Assembly (NCBI GenBank): GCA_903838055.1
Contig: CAILWV010000067.1
Span: 1 to 64,000, forward strand
Direction: 5' to 3'
Source: an uncultured Bacteroidota bacterium
Lineage (GTDB): Bacteria > Bacteroidota > Bacteroidia > Flavobacteriales > Flavobacteriaceae
Length of the DNA stretch: 64,000 bases
Shown piece by piece: positions 21,401 to 30,679 of this stretch. Numbering within the stretch: position 1 is the first letter of the stretch; each line of letters opens with the position of its first letter. Position numbers and translations under genes: made by a program. The notes under the pieces are model-generated. The model was not told the origin of the DNA. It did not search any database and saw nothing but the letters and a program-made list of their open reading frames with translations.

Positions 21401-21903
21401 TTTGCAATTTGTTCCAACAAAAGTTGGTAGGCTTTCTCTTGTTCTTGTTGTTGTTCTTTTATTTGTCTTTGCTTTTCTCCCAATTTTGGAATAAAAGAAT
21501 CGTCAAAAGAACCTGGTAAATCTGGAATTGCTTTACTGTAAGTTTGTGCAAACCATTTAGTGAAATCATATATGTATCGGATGCTGATTAAAGCATCTTT
21601 GGAAGCAACTTTATTTCCAAAATGGACTGAATTGTTTCCTGTTTTTCTAACAATACGAAGACCCTCTCGAAGTTGAAAAGGAATGATGCTTTTAATTTCT
21701 TCATGATCCATCAACTGAACCAAATCGGTATTGAATGGTTTTTCAATGTGCTCTAAATCATAAATCAAGTACATGGATTCTTCCAATACCAAACGGCAGT
21801 AACTGGCGCAAGAAACAGGTTCTGTAAAAACCCTTTCCTCTGCAGTTTTCAGTTTGCTGTAGAGTGACAGCCACTCTTGTTGAAGAAATTTAAAATTGCT
21901 CAT
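18469..21903 (-). CDS. hsdR: Type I restriction-modification system, restriction subunit (DEAD/DEAH helicase, N-terminal DUF4145-like region)
   Basis: VLWDDNGKPLAIIEAKRTTKD nuclease motif, MATGSGKTRTAAALVD, IIDEAHRSIYNRY, GLTATP, QMIGRGTRL. Confidence 0.94.
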   Translation of the reverse strand: MSNFKFLQQEWLSLYSKLKTAEERVFTEPVSCASYCRLVLEESMYLIYDLEHIEKPFNTDLVQLMDHEEIKSIIPFQLREGLRIVRKTGNNSVHFGNKVASKDALISIRYIYDFTKWFAQTYSKAIPDLPGSFDDSFIPKLGEKQRQIKEQQQEQEKAYQLLLEQIAKLQQEKDVILAKAQESETALSEFKQQTQQAVVKLKKQKQERLKPLSSEFSEAQTRQHLIDVDLKEVGWNNLNIGRELEYPVTGMPVTVDNPKGNGFVDYVLWDDNGKPLAIIEAKRTTKDIEVGKHQAFLYANCLEKMHQQRPVIFYTNGYETKIWEDTFYSSPRRVYGFYTKEELRWLIQKRSTIKDIRQATINTAIANRPYQFEAINRVAETFVTDGANGLCGNKRRALLVMATGSGKTRTAAALVDVLFKNNWVKRVLFLADRNALVRQAKNNFSEYLPDLSSINLSEEKENDTTRLVFSTYPSMMNKIDSIRTAEERFYGVGHFDLIIIDEAHRSIYNRYKAIFDYFDASIVGLTATPKDGIDHNTFELFGCGNEDPTFLYELHQAVPQYLNPYKNIDITTNFLRDGIKYKDLTDKEKEKYEETFEDKTTGLFPEEIRANAMNKWLFNKDTVNKVLDNLMHNGLKIEGGDKLGRTIIFAVNQQHAKFIVDCFTERYPHLPSGFISMIHNEVSHAQSLIDAFCDKYKENNPQIAVSVDMMDTGIDAVRVLNLVFFKVVRSYAKFWQMIGRGTRLCEDVFGPGQPKDHFLIFDVCGNFDFFEVQKKGKETFIVKPITQQIFESRLHLSRLLVEEGEEENIELSNTLRDILHKTIKELNRDRFQVAMNLKYVEEFGERSRWNSIDSNDVHIIEEHLSELQVPETVNEMARRFDLMMLKLQIATLMMSGTKKKYEENLIDIAEGLSQKYTIPAVLRAKSMIENIKKQDFYKGISQKKLDSVREELRELIQYLDTRGRAIIYTDLKDSEITMTVSEPMLASNYGTSYRRRVESFIRENKHQLTISKLLSNNPITAKELKLLEEILFDGEERGTREDFEKEFGHEPLGVFIRSIIGLETKAAQDAFSEFLQAGNLRADQMTFIQNIITYLTKNGTIEPSMLFEPPFTDMNDQGLIGTFDDSDAHKVISIIERINENATA

Positions 21904-21982
21904 TAGTATATTTTATTAAAAACCATCATGAAATTATCTGCATTTACCATTGAAAATTGTGTTTCACAAAATGCTTTATCAA

Positions 21983-22016
21983 CATTTCTATCAACATTTC
22001 TATCAACATTTTTTAG
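21983..22016. repeat. 12-bp tandem repeat, ~3 copies, between hsdR and the AlbA-type gene
   Basis: TATCAACATTTC x2 then TATCAACATTTT. Confidence 0.7.
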
Positions 22017-22021
22017 TTATT

Positions 22022-23665
22022 TCATTGATTTATGTTGATAGAGTATAAAGTCCATCTTTTTTCACCTTCTTTAATAAGAAGACTACTATCAATCATTTCA
22101 TCCAGTTTTGCTTTAAGTGTTCTTTGTTTTATTTCTTCACCAATTCTTTTGTTTATGTCACTTATAGCACTTTTTGGATAATTCTTTAAATCTTCATAAA
22201 TAAGTTCTTGCAATCTATGAGGTTCTATTCTTTTTAAATTTGTTTTTTCAATGAAATCACTACTTCTCAAAAATTCAGGATTTACAAAATAGAACGTTCC
22301 TTTTGTTTTTCCTTTTGATTGTACTAACTCCAAATCCAATAATCTCCCTAACCAAGATTGTACGCCATTTGAATTAACAACATTTAATAGATTTGCTAAT
22401 TCAATTGCTGAAATCCCATCATTTTGTGCAATCAAACCTAATGTAATTAATTCTCTTTGTCTAAGTTGCAACTCTTTTGAAGCTTTGTCCATCAATCTTA
22501 AAACTTCATTACTCATGATTCGTTTCTTGATTGTAACAACAACTCTATCATCTCCTTCTAAAACAATTGGAACCTCTTTACCATTACCCAACAATAACTC
22601 ATATACTTTGTCATAACCGCTTCCTTCCTTTTCCATCAATTTTAAATCATAGAAAAGTTTTGCCAACAATGGATTGCGTTGTACCGATTTAGTCAAAATA
22701 TTTTCAGGAGTAACCCCAAGAGGCAATAATCCTGGACTGTGTATTTCAAGTCGATCATTATATAAATTGATAAAAATATCACCACGCATAGAATAATTGC
22801 GATGTGCAAAAGCATTTGCAACCAATTCTCTAATTACTTCGGGAGGATAATTGTAAATATTCTTTCTAAAAATACCATCAGAAACTTCTACAAATTCATT
22901 CCAATCAGGTATTTGAGTCAAAATATCATTGATTAACTCCTTAGGATTTTGGGAAAAATCATCCCAAACTTTTTTAAACACTTTTCGTTCTTCAATATCA
23001 TATTTTATGAACTGAACAGATGGCGGGTAATGAATAACAGCTCTGTCCTTTCTGTTTCCAATCCAGAGAATACCCAAATTAGTAAGCACTCCATTGTTAG
23101 TAAGAAAGTAATGGTCTACAATTTCTTCATCGTGCATGTCTTTTATAAACTGACTTACTCTCTCAGAAGAACGAATATCTTTGAGGAACTGGTTTAATTT
23201 AGTCACATCACAATCTGATAAAGGAATTTTTTTAACTGTTTTATCTTCCCAAACAAATGCATTTTTTTCAGCAAACAAACGTTCAATATCATCCGAAAGT
23301 ATTGGTTTACATTGGTCAGAAACTCGCATATAGTATTTACCATCTGTAGTACAGGCAATGGATTGACTGCTTCTAAAAACGGTTAACTCTATATATTCCC
23401 CACCATTATCTGCGGTAATTATTTTAGGTGCAATACCAACATACAAAGTAAGTGAGGATATTTTCTTCTGAATTGCCTCAATTAAATCTGGATTAATTTT
23501 TTGGGAAGCAACAGGTACATTTTGATCATCTTCAATACCTATTAAAATATTACCTCCTGCACTGTTGGCAAAACAAACGCAGTCTTTCGCAAGTTCTTTC
23601 CAGTCTGCTTTTTTACCATCTATTATTGAAAGTGACTTTTTATCTAAACTACTATTCTCTTTCAT
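22022..23665 (-). CDS. AlbA_2/Schlafen-type ATP-binding (divergent AAA_4) helix-turn-helix protein
   Basis: DWKELAKDCVCFANSAGGNILIGIEDD N-terminus, YPPEVIRELVANAFAHRNYSMRGDIFINLYNDRLEIHSPG central, winged-helix-like C-terminus. Confidence 0.85.
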   Translation of the reverse strand: MKENSSLDKKSLSIIDGKKADWKELAKDCVCFANSAGGNILIGIEDDQNVPVASQKINPDLIEAIQKKISSLTLYVGIAPKIITADNGGEYIELTVFRSSQSIACTTDGKYYMRVSDQCKPILSDDIERLFAEKNAFVWEDKTVKKIPLSDCDVTKLNQFLKDIRSSERVSQFIKDMHDEEIVDHYFLTNNGVLTNLGILWIGNRKDRAVIHYPPSVQFIKYDIEERKVFKKVWDDFSQNPKELINDILTQIPDWNEFVEVSDGIFRKNIYNYPPEVIRELVANAFAHRNYSMRGDIFINLYNDRLEIHSPGLLPLGVTPENILTKSVQRNPLLAKLFYDLKLMEKEGSGYDKVYELLLGNGKEVPIVLEGDDRVVVTIKKRIMSNEVLRLMDKASKELQLRQRELITLGLIAQNDGISAIELANLLNVVNSNGVQSWLGRLLDLELVQSKGKTKGTFYFVNPEFLRSSDFIEKTNLKRIEPHRLQELIYEDLKNYPKSAISDINKRIGEEIKQRTLKAKLDEMIDSSLLIKEGEKRWTLYSININQ

Positions 23666-23675
23666 GATACTTTTT

Positions 23676-24845
23676 TTATAACTCCCCTTTAAACGCCTTT
23701 TGCAACAGACTATTAAACAAACGCTCTGATTGCTCTAAACTCTTTTGTGCAATGGCTTTCTGTTCTTCTATTACTGCCACTCGCTCTGCAAATTCGTTTT
23801 GAAGGTTAATTGAAGGATTTATTACCTCGTAACTCTTTAATAATGCAGAATTCAAATTTGGTTGATTTCCACCTCTTCCTAAACTTCTTAAATCTTCATA
23901 ATTCAATTGTAGTAATTGAAATAGAAAGTTGAAATTCATTTTGTCTGATGGTGGTATTACTCCACAAGCTTGATTTGTAGTGGCATCAATTCCTAACATA
24001 CCTATCTGTCCTCTTGTTTTTCCTTGACCATACATCGCAATTATCAAAGAACCTTTTGGATATAATTTACAACTTGAATTTGTTAATGCTTCTTCAGAAA
24101 TTTTCTCTGATGTATTATAAATCACTTTGCCATTTACTTCACCAGTTTTAACCCAAGGAATTTCACCAACATAATAACTATCATTTTCTCTACTTGGAGT
24201 ACTTCCAGATGAAATTTTACTTATATCTCCCAACATTACTTTCTCCCACCCCTTAGGATTACTCACAGGATCCCCAAACATATCCAAGAACAGTGCTTGT
24301 GTAAGTTCATCATACTTTGCAATCAATGCTTTGTCATTCTGTCTTAATGCATCTGCAGCATCCAGTATGTTGGCAATTTTCTGTTGTTGTGGGAGTGGTG
24401 GTAGAGGGATTTCAAGTTCTCCAAGTTTTTTTCTTGTTATTCTCTCTCTTGTAGTTCCTGTTTTTTGTCTCTCAATAGAATTTCTTATATCTGTAGAATT
24501 CAAACAATATTGTAAATATCTATTATTACAATTTTCATTTGTTCTAATTATGCAAACATCAACCGCAGTAACATATTTTTCATTTTCCTCTAATGGAAAA
24601 ACACACGCTCTTCCTAATGGATCTGGCATTCTTGCAATCAGAATATCACCCTTTTTAAGAAAAGTACATCTTAATCTTTTTGCAGTTTCTCTATTAATAA
24701 ATCTTGATGATTTATCAACAAAAAAACCATCACCAATATCAGCAAGTTGAATAAGTCTTATCTTTCCATTTGGATCTTGATCTTTACTTTCAATCCAATC
24801 CCCATCTGCAAATAAACATCCATCAAGTACATCTTTTAATTTCAT
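23676..24845 (-). CDS. hsdS: Type I restriction-modification system specificity subunit
   Basis: Two TRDs each followed by conserved helices (LGELEIPLPPLPQQQKIANILDAADALR; second half with SGSTPSRENDSYYVGEIPWVKTGEV). Confidence 0.93.
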   Translation of the reverse strand: MKLKDVLDGCLFADGDWIESKDQDPNGKIRLIQLADIGDGFFVDKSSRFINRETAKRLRCTFLKKGDILIARMPDPLGRACVFPLEENEKYVTAVDVCIIRTNENCNNRYLQYCLNSTDIRNSIERQKTGTTRERITRKKLGELEIPLPPLPQQQKIANILDAADALRQNDKALIAKYDELTQALFLDMFGDPVSNPKGWEKVMLGDISKISSGSTPSRENDSYYVGEIPWVKTGEVNGKVIYNTSEKISEEALTNSSCKLYPKGSLIIAMYGQGKTRGQIGMLGIDATTNQACGVIPPSDKMNFNFLFQLLQLNYEDLRSLGRGGNQPNLNSALLKSYEVINPSINLQNEFAERVAVIEEQKAIAQKSLEQSERLFNSLLQKAFKGEL

Positions 24846-26317
24846 TTCAACAACTCTTCTAAGATTAGTAACTTTTGTTTATTCTCTTCTTGAAGATTTT
24901 TAATATCTTGTATAATCACGGATGGTTGTGCATAGGTCACTTCATCATATACTACTTCCTTGTATCTGTTTATAGACAAATCCCAATCGTTGGCTTGTAT
25001 ATCTGCAAATGGTACTAAGAAACTTTTATCTGTACGTTTTCTATCTGCTTCTGCAGTAAGATTGTGGTATCTGGCAACAATGTCTTGTATATCATTGTTC
25101 TTGGTTTCTGATCGTTTTGCATCAAGAGTATAACCATCAGCACCCATGTCATAAAACCATACTTTATCTGTACCACCAGTTCCTGTTTTGGTAAAAAATA
25201 ATACTGCTGTACTTACTCCTGCATAAGGCATAAACACGCCACTTGGCATAGAAATCACTGCATCCAACTTGTGGTTTTCAATAATCTCTTGTCTAATCTG
25301 TTTGTGAGCATTAGAAGCACCAAATAATACTCCATCAGGAACAATTACTGCACATCTTCCACCAGTTTTGAGCATGCGTAACATCAAACCTAAAAACAGC
25401 AATTCGGTTTTCTTTGATTTTACAGTTTTCAATATAGAAGTTTCCACCCCATCATAATCTAAACTTCCTTTGAATGGTGGATTGGCAAGTATCAAGGAAA
25501 ATCGATCCCGCACATCACCATTGCTTTCACTCAATGCATCTTTACCAATCAAGTTTGGACTTTCAATTCCATGCAATTGCAGGTTCATGGCACCAATGCG
25601 CAACATCGTATTGTCAAATTCAATACCTGTGAACATAGAACTGTTGTAGTGTTCTCTGAATGATTTATCATGGAACCAATCCGGGTGATTTTGGTGCAAA
25701 TATTCCCCTGCAGATACTAAGAATCCTGCAGTTCCTGCTGATGGATCACAGATAGTATCTTCTTGTGTTGGCTGCACCATGTCGACCATCATTCTAATGA
25801 TGTGTCTTGGTGTTCTAAACTGTCCGTTAGTTCCTGCGGTTGCAATTTTGGAAAGTAAATATTCATAGACATCGCCTTTGGTATCTCTATCATCCATTTT
25901 GATTTTATCAATCATCTGCACCACTTGGTCCAACAATCTTGGCGTAGGAATCATAAATGTTGCGCCAGTCATGTATTTGGCAAACACACCATTTTCGGCA
26001 CCTACTTGTTTCATGTGTTCAAATACAGATAATCCATCAACCATCGGCTTGGTAAACAAGTCAAACATGATTTGAGGATCTTTATTTTTGAAGGAGTTCC
26101 AACGCAGTTCAGTGGCAGTAGGTGGAAAGATGAAGTTTGAGATTGGCTTCTTTATCAAGGCTGCCTTTTTCTCTTCGAGTAACTGGGCTTCATCCAATCG
26201 TCGGATGAACAATAAATAAGTAAATTGTTCGATCACCGTAAGCGGATTAGAAACACCACCTGTCCAGAAACTCTCCCATATTTTGTCAACTTGTGACTTA
26301 ATTTCTCCTGTAATCAT
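24842..26317 (-). CDS. hsdM: Type I restriction-modification system N6-adenine methyltransferase subunit
   Basis: DPSAGTAGFLVSAGEYL SAM motif and NPPFKGS catalytic motif; start MITGEIKSQVDKIWESFW preferred to ORF start at 26416. Confidence 0.94.
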   Translation of the reverse strand: MITGEIKSQVDKIWESFWTGGVSNPLTVIEQFTYLLFIRRLDEAQLLEEKKAALIKKPISNFIFPPTATELRWNSFKNKDPQIMFDLFTKPMVDGLSVFEHMKQVGAENGVFAKYMTGATFMIPTPRLLDQVVQMIDKIKMDDRDTKGDVYEYLLSKIATAGTNGQFRTPRHIIRMMVDMVQPTQEDTICDPSAGTAGFLVSAGEYLHQNHPDWFHDKSFREHYNSSMFTGIEFDNTMLRIGAMNLQLHGIESPNLIGKDALSESNGDVRDRFSLILANPPFKGSLDYDGVETSILKTVKSKKTELLFLGLMLRMLKTGGRCAVIVPDGVLFGASNAHKQIRQEIIENHKLDAVISMPSGVFMPYAGVSTAVLFFTKTGTGGTDKVWFYDMGADGYTLDAKRSETKNNDIQDIVARYHNLTAEADRKRTDKSFLVPFADIQANDWDLSINRYKEVVYDEVTYAQPSVIIQDIKNLQEENKQKLLILEELLK

Positions 26318-27107
26318 ATATTGTTGTTGTAGAAGTGCAATTGACTGCACCAAAGCGTTTGTATTAATCAGTAAATATAGGAAATTTTGTGAATTATTGA
26401 ACTGAAGAATAAACATGGGTGTTGATGAAAAGTAATAATGTGAATTGATGCATTAGATAGGATGCTGAATTCCTTTAAATGTACCCCCCAAACCCCCCTT
26501 ACTAAATCAAGTCAGTAAGTGATTTGGAGAACCATTTAAAAGAGTAAATTGATGCATTGAGACAATCAGCTTCACTCCCTACATCGGAAAACGCAATCAT
26601 CCAGACATGTAGTAGACTTTTGATTTTAGAACACATTCAGCAGTTCATGTTCGTTAGAGGATTTTGCAGAAATATCTTTCAATTAATGATTCGGAGTAGT
26701 AATTGTTACTCTTCCATACCTCAGGGTGAGTCGTATAACACCCTTCCTCAGGCGCATACATTTGTATTTACAAATTGCATTCCTTTGAGCTCTTCCACTT
26801 GTGACTTTTCAGTCTGCCTCAAGTCCTTTTGATAATGAAAACAATGTTTTCGCATTTATAATTATTAAAGCAAAAATCGTGCCATAAGTTATTGAATTTC
26901 TGACAAATAAGGTCAGATGATAATGCGCCAAAAAGACACAAATTTGACATGAAAACATGACAAAAAAAGCAGTGAAAAATTTATTAAAAATTCAATATGA
27001 TAATTATTGTTTTATGTTTTTCCCCATGAAGAAGCACCCCACCCCCTCACATTTTTCATCAAACATTTCCTCCTGTATTGTAAGGTAAAGAATCACACTA
27101 CATGGCT

Positions 27108-27185
27108 GTAGTTGAAGTATGTGTGCTTTCGAGTGCAAAAAGTACCTATGCAACTACCCCCGATGATTGCATAGTTAACCACTAT
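27108..27185 (+). promoter_or_regulatory. Overlapping, mutually exclusive hairpins upstream of the AAA ATPase gene
   Basis: GTAGTTG/CAACTAC (27108-27114/27151-27157), CTATGCAA/TTGCATAG (27146-27153/27167-27174), ATAGT/ACTAT (27171-27175/27181-27185). Confidence 0.4.
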
Positions 27186-27224
27186 CCCCCTGTTGATCCA
27201 GTTTAACAATTAAATTTTTCAACA

Positions 27225-28085
27225 ATGGAATTAAAAAAATCAAACAGGAATCAAGCACGTATTCGTGTGGCAATGCAGGGTCCTTCTGGATCCGGAAAAT
27301 CGTATTCATCACTCTTACTTGCTTATGGAATTTGTCAAGACTGGAAAAGAATTGCAGTTATTGATAGCGAATCACAATCTGCTCATTTATATTCGCATCT
27401 TGGTGAATATAATGTGCTTAATCTGTCTGCACCTTTCACACCAGAAAGGTACATAGAAGCAATTAATACTTGCGAAAATGCAGGTATGGAGGTCATAATC
27501 ATAGATAGTCTCTCTCATTGTTGGGACGGCGATGGTGGTATTTTGGATATCCACGCACAAATGGCAGGAAATTCCTTCACCAACTGGAGCAAGGTTACTC
27601 CTCGTCATAATGCACTTGTACAGAAGATACTTTCTTCAGGCAGTCATATCATTGCTACTATTCGTAGTAAACAAGATTATGTGATTACTGAAAAGAATGG
27701 TAAGTCTGTACCAGAAAAGGTCGGTATGAAAGGAATCCAAAAAGATGGACTTGAATACGATTATACAATTGTCTTTGAATTGGACATTTACAATCTTATT
27801 AACTGTACAAAGGATCGAACAAGATTATTCAATTCACGTATTCCATTCAAAATTGATGAGAGTGTTGGTAAAAAAATCAAGAATTGGTGTAAAGATGGTG
27901 AGGGTTACAAAGACAATGAGATAATCGAAATGATCAATGCTTGTAAAACCTTTGACGAATTAAATGAGTTACACAAGAACCAACCTTATGTGAGAAAGTT
28001 TACAACCTATCTCAATAATAGAGCAGCAGTCATTAAAGGAGAAGCAAGAGATTATCGTGCAAGTCTTAACGGTCAAGCAGTATGA
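27225..28085 (+). CDS. ATP-binding protein (RecA-like AAA_24 type)
   Basis: VAMQGPSGSGKSYSSLLLAYG Walker A, VIIIDSLSHCWDGDGGILD Walker B region. Confidence 0.8.
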   Translation: MELKKSNRNQARIRVAMQGPSGSGKSYSSLLLAYGICQDWKRIAVIDSESQSAHLYSHLGEYNVLNLSAPFTPERYIEAINTCENAGMEVIIIDSLSHCWDGDGGILDIHAQMAGNSFTNWSKVTPRHNALVQKILSSGSHIIATIRSKQDYVITEKNGKSVPEKVGMKGIQKDGLEYDYTIVFELDIYNLINCTKDRTRLFNSRIPFKIDESVGKKIKNWCKDGEGYKDNEIIEMINACKTFDELNELHKNQPYVRKFTTYLNNRAAVIKGEARDYRASLNGQAV

Positions 28086-28537
28086 TGAATATTGCAAATT
28101 TGGGAGAGGTCACAGTTGGATATAAATACAACTCTTCCCTGCAGAATCGACCAAAAATTACGGATGTAAAAATGGCTCATGATATTATTATGAGAATGAT
28201 GGACATGGACAAAATTGGTTTGCAAGAACAAATTGTGGTTCTGTATCTGAATCAAGCAAATCTTGTGATTGGATCTTCGAATGCTTTTACAGGAGGGCTA
28301 ACTGGCTCTGTTGTTGATATACGAATCATTATTGCAACTGCGCTCAATTTGATGGCAACAGGAGTGATAATTGCTCATAATCACCCGAGTTCAAATCTCA
28401 AGGCATCTACTCAAGATATCACATTGACAAAAAAACTCAAAACCGCATTGTCCTACATGGATATCAATCTTCTGGATCATTTAATAGTCACACCCGAGAA
28501 CGAATATCTCTCCATGTCAAACGAGGGATTATTCTAA
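28082..28537 (+). CDS. RadC-like JAB domain protein of mobile elements
   Basis: ATALNLMATGVIIAHNHPSSNLKASTQDITLTKKLKTAL..LDHLIVT (JAMM HxH..D). Confidence 0.9.
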   Translation: MMNIANLGEVTVGYKYNSSLQNRPKITDVKMAHDIIMRMMDMDKIGLQEQIVVLYLNQANLVIGSSNAFTGGLTGSVVDIRIIIATALNLMATGVIIAHNHPSSNLKASTQDITLTKKLKTALSYMDINLLDHLIVTPENEYLSMSNEGLF

Positions 28538-28605
28538 TTCAATCAAATGACCTATCTGCGTGGTAGGTCATTTTTATTTATTCACAAATCAAAAACTTTA
28601 TTATT

Positions 28606-29601
28606 ATGGAATTACAAACCCACACAGCCGAAATCATTCGATTTCAACCAACATTTACTGTAGAAAGCAGTATCAATACCAACAAAAAACCATTTGTAGA
28701 GGCAAATACAGAGGAAGTCAGCCTTTCATTTCTAAAAAACAAATGTATTATTCCAAATTTTTCAAAAGATGGAGAGGCTATATTGTCTCATCAGGAGTTT
28801 ATTGATGCCACTTGGAATGCAATAAAAAGCATATTTCCTAATGAGGTAATTGAAGAACCTGAGATAAGAGTAAGTCATCAAATCAAAGGTAGAACCCCAG
28901 ATGCTATGAATATTCCTGTAAAAGATATGCAAGAACATCAAATGACAATTTTCTATGAAAGAATGGCATTCATCATCAGAATACCATCTATTACAGAAAC
29001 TATCAATGGCAATACTCTTGCTTTGACTGTTGGTGGTGTTCGTGCGCTCAATACAGAAAATCTGTATAACAAAAAGACGTATGAAAAATTCAAGATTTTC
29101 ATCGGGTTTCAAAATATGGTGTGCTGCAATCTTTGCGTAAGTACAGATGGTTTCAAAGAAGAACTCAAAGCAATGTCTGCAATTGATTTGGAAGACAAAA
29201 CACTTCAATTGTTTAGTTCCTACAATATGAACAGACACTTGAATGCGATGGAGCAACTTTCCAATTATTCCTTGACGGAATCACAATTTGCACAACTGAT
29301 TGGAAAAGGAAGATTGTACAATTTCCTGCCTAAAAAAGAAAAGTTGCTGCTGCCGGAGTTACTTCTTAATGATGGTCATTTGACTGCAGTTGCAAAAGAC
29401 TATTATCAAGATGAAAGTTTCTGCAAGAATGATAATGGAGATATTAATCTTTGGAAATTTTACAATCTTCTCACAGGATCCAACAAGTCTTCCTACTTGG
29501 ATAAATTCCTTGATAGAGGTGTTAATGCATTTGATTTTACAACTGGAGTTTCAGAGGCATTACATGACAGAAATTCAAAACACGCCTGGTTCCTGCAATA
29601 A
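28606..29601 (+). CDS. DUF3871-type mobile-element protein
   Basis: VRVSHQIKGRTPDA..ITETINGNTLALTVGGVRALNTENLYNKK, position after radC. Confidence 0.65.
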   Translation: MELQTHTAEIIRFQPTFTVESSINTNKKPFVEANTEEVSLSFLKNKCIIPNFSKDGEAILSHQEFIDATWNAIKSIFPNEVIEEPEIRVSHQIKGRTPDAMNIPVKDMQEHQMTIFYERMAFIIRIPSITETINGNTLALTVGGVRALNTENLYNKKTYEKFKIFIGFQNMVCCNLCVSTDGFKEELKAMSAIDLEDKTLQLFSSYNMNRHLNAMEQLSNYSLTESQFAQLIGKGRLYNFLPKKEKLLLPELLLNDGHLTAVAKDYYQDESFCKNDNGDINLWKFYNLLTGSNKSSYLDKFLDRGVNAFDFTTGVSEALHDRNSKHAWFLQ

Positions 29602-29697
29602 TTACACTTTATAATAATCACATTAAAAATGCAAACACTGTGAAAATTTGTTAGATTTGTATTCACTTTCGTAAGAAAGAAAACATTTTATCGATAT

Positions 29698-29862
29698 AAC
29701 AGCGTTTGCTATATAATCCTGCACTTGAAAGGTCGAAACTTCAGATGTGAAACAGGAAGGTATAAGTAAAACGCTCACCGTCATGCGTGAGCGTTGCTTT
29801 ACTTTGTTTCACGGGTATTCGACCACCTCAAGTACAAGTAATGGCAATTGTCTCACGCTGTT
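29698..29862. other. ~165-nt long imperfect inverted repeat / candidate structured RNA or ssDNA element
   Basis: Collinear helices AACAGCGT/ACGCTGTT, TTGC/GCAA, ACTTGA/TCAAGT, GGTCGAA/TTCGACC, GTGAAAC/GTTTCAC, AAGTAAA/TTTACTT, ACGCTCAC/GTGAGCGT (~47 bp) around an apical loop. Confidence 0.75.
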
Positions 29863-29909
29863 GTTTTGTGTAGTATCCAAGTAAGAGGCATACTTGAAAA
29901 ACTCTTAAC

Positions 29910-30431
29910 ATGAGAAAAACTTATAAAGCAATGTCAAAAAACTCCGCTTTTTTATTAATAGTTACTTCAATAATCATTATTTCATGTGATAAGAAATATA
30001 AAATTGAACCAAACCAAAGTACAACAAATGTTTCATCTACTAATGGAGGACCACAAAAAGACGAAGTATTATATGATCCTAAAACAGATACTTCTGAAAC
30101 AGATACTTCTGAAAATCCTTTTTCTGGAGGAGAAGGTAATATGTATAATGAATCATCATCATCGAAAACCACAGTAATAACTGGGAGAACTTCAACGTAT
30201 AATTCAACACAATCAATTAATAAAACTGATGAACCAACAATGTCAAAAGTTGCAGCAAGTTTACATCCCAGAAAAGAACCTACGAATGATTTTGACAGAC
30301 AAATGCATGAATTTGATCATGGCATGCAACAACAACAAGAACAAAAAAAGCAACGTTCTTTATATGATAAAATGACGTATGAAGAAGCAGAACCACTTCA
30401 TTATATGGATGCGGATAAAGTAAAACATTAG
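29910..30431 (+). CDS. Hypothetical lipoprotein
   Basis: Lipobox-like IIIISC; low-complexity TDTSETDTSEN repeat. Confidence 0.55.
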   Translation: MRKTYKAMSKNSAFLLIVTSIIIISCDKKYKIEPNQSTTNVSSTNGGPQKDEVLYDPKTDTSETDTSENPFSGGEGNMYNESSSSKTTVITGRTSTYNSTQSINKTDEPTMSKVAASLHPRKEPTNDFDRQMHEFDHGMQQQQEQKKQRSLYDKMTYEEAEPLHYMDADKVKH

Positions 30432-30459
30432 TAAAATAATCATTTCCCAAAAATATAAA

Positions 30460-30660
30460 ATGTACATTAAAGTAAAATCATACAGAATAAATTGGGCAGG
30501 TAGAGAATTAGGAATTGTAAAAATGGAAATAAACATTCTCACATTGAAACTCAAAGCTCTTGTCAAATTATCAAACAATGAAGAACACGTCATTTATAGT
30601 AACGGTGAAACAAATGCAGATTTTGAAAAAAGAATTGAAATATTTGTTCATTCCAAGTAA
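30460..30660 (+). CDS. Hypothetical protein
   Basis: ORF only, co-oriented with neighbours. Confidence 0.4.
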   Translation: MYIKVKSYRINWAGRELGIVKMEINILTLKLKALVKLSNNEEHVIYSNGETNADFEKRIEIFVHSK

Positions 30661-30679
30661 AACCTTTATTAATTGAAAT

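Noticed and set aside
26557-26832. 91-aa ORF between hsdM and the AAA ATPase gene
   Set aside because: No family resemblance, atypical composition, isolated; probably non-coding DNA.
28762-29256. 164-aa minus-strand ORF
   Set aside because: Opposite the DUF3871-type gene; no coherent domain content.
29698-29862. Structured element considered as a retron ncRNA
   Set aside because: No reverse transcriptase ORF recognised in the window; kept only as an unspecified structured element.
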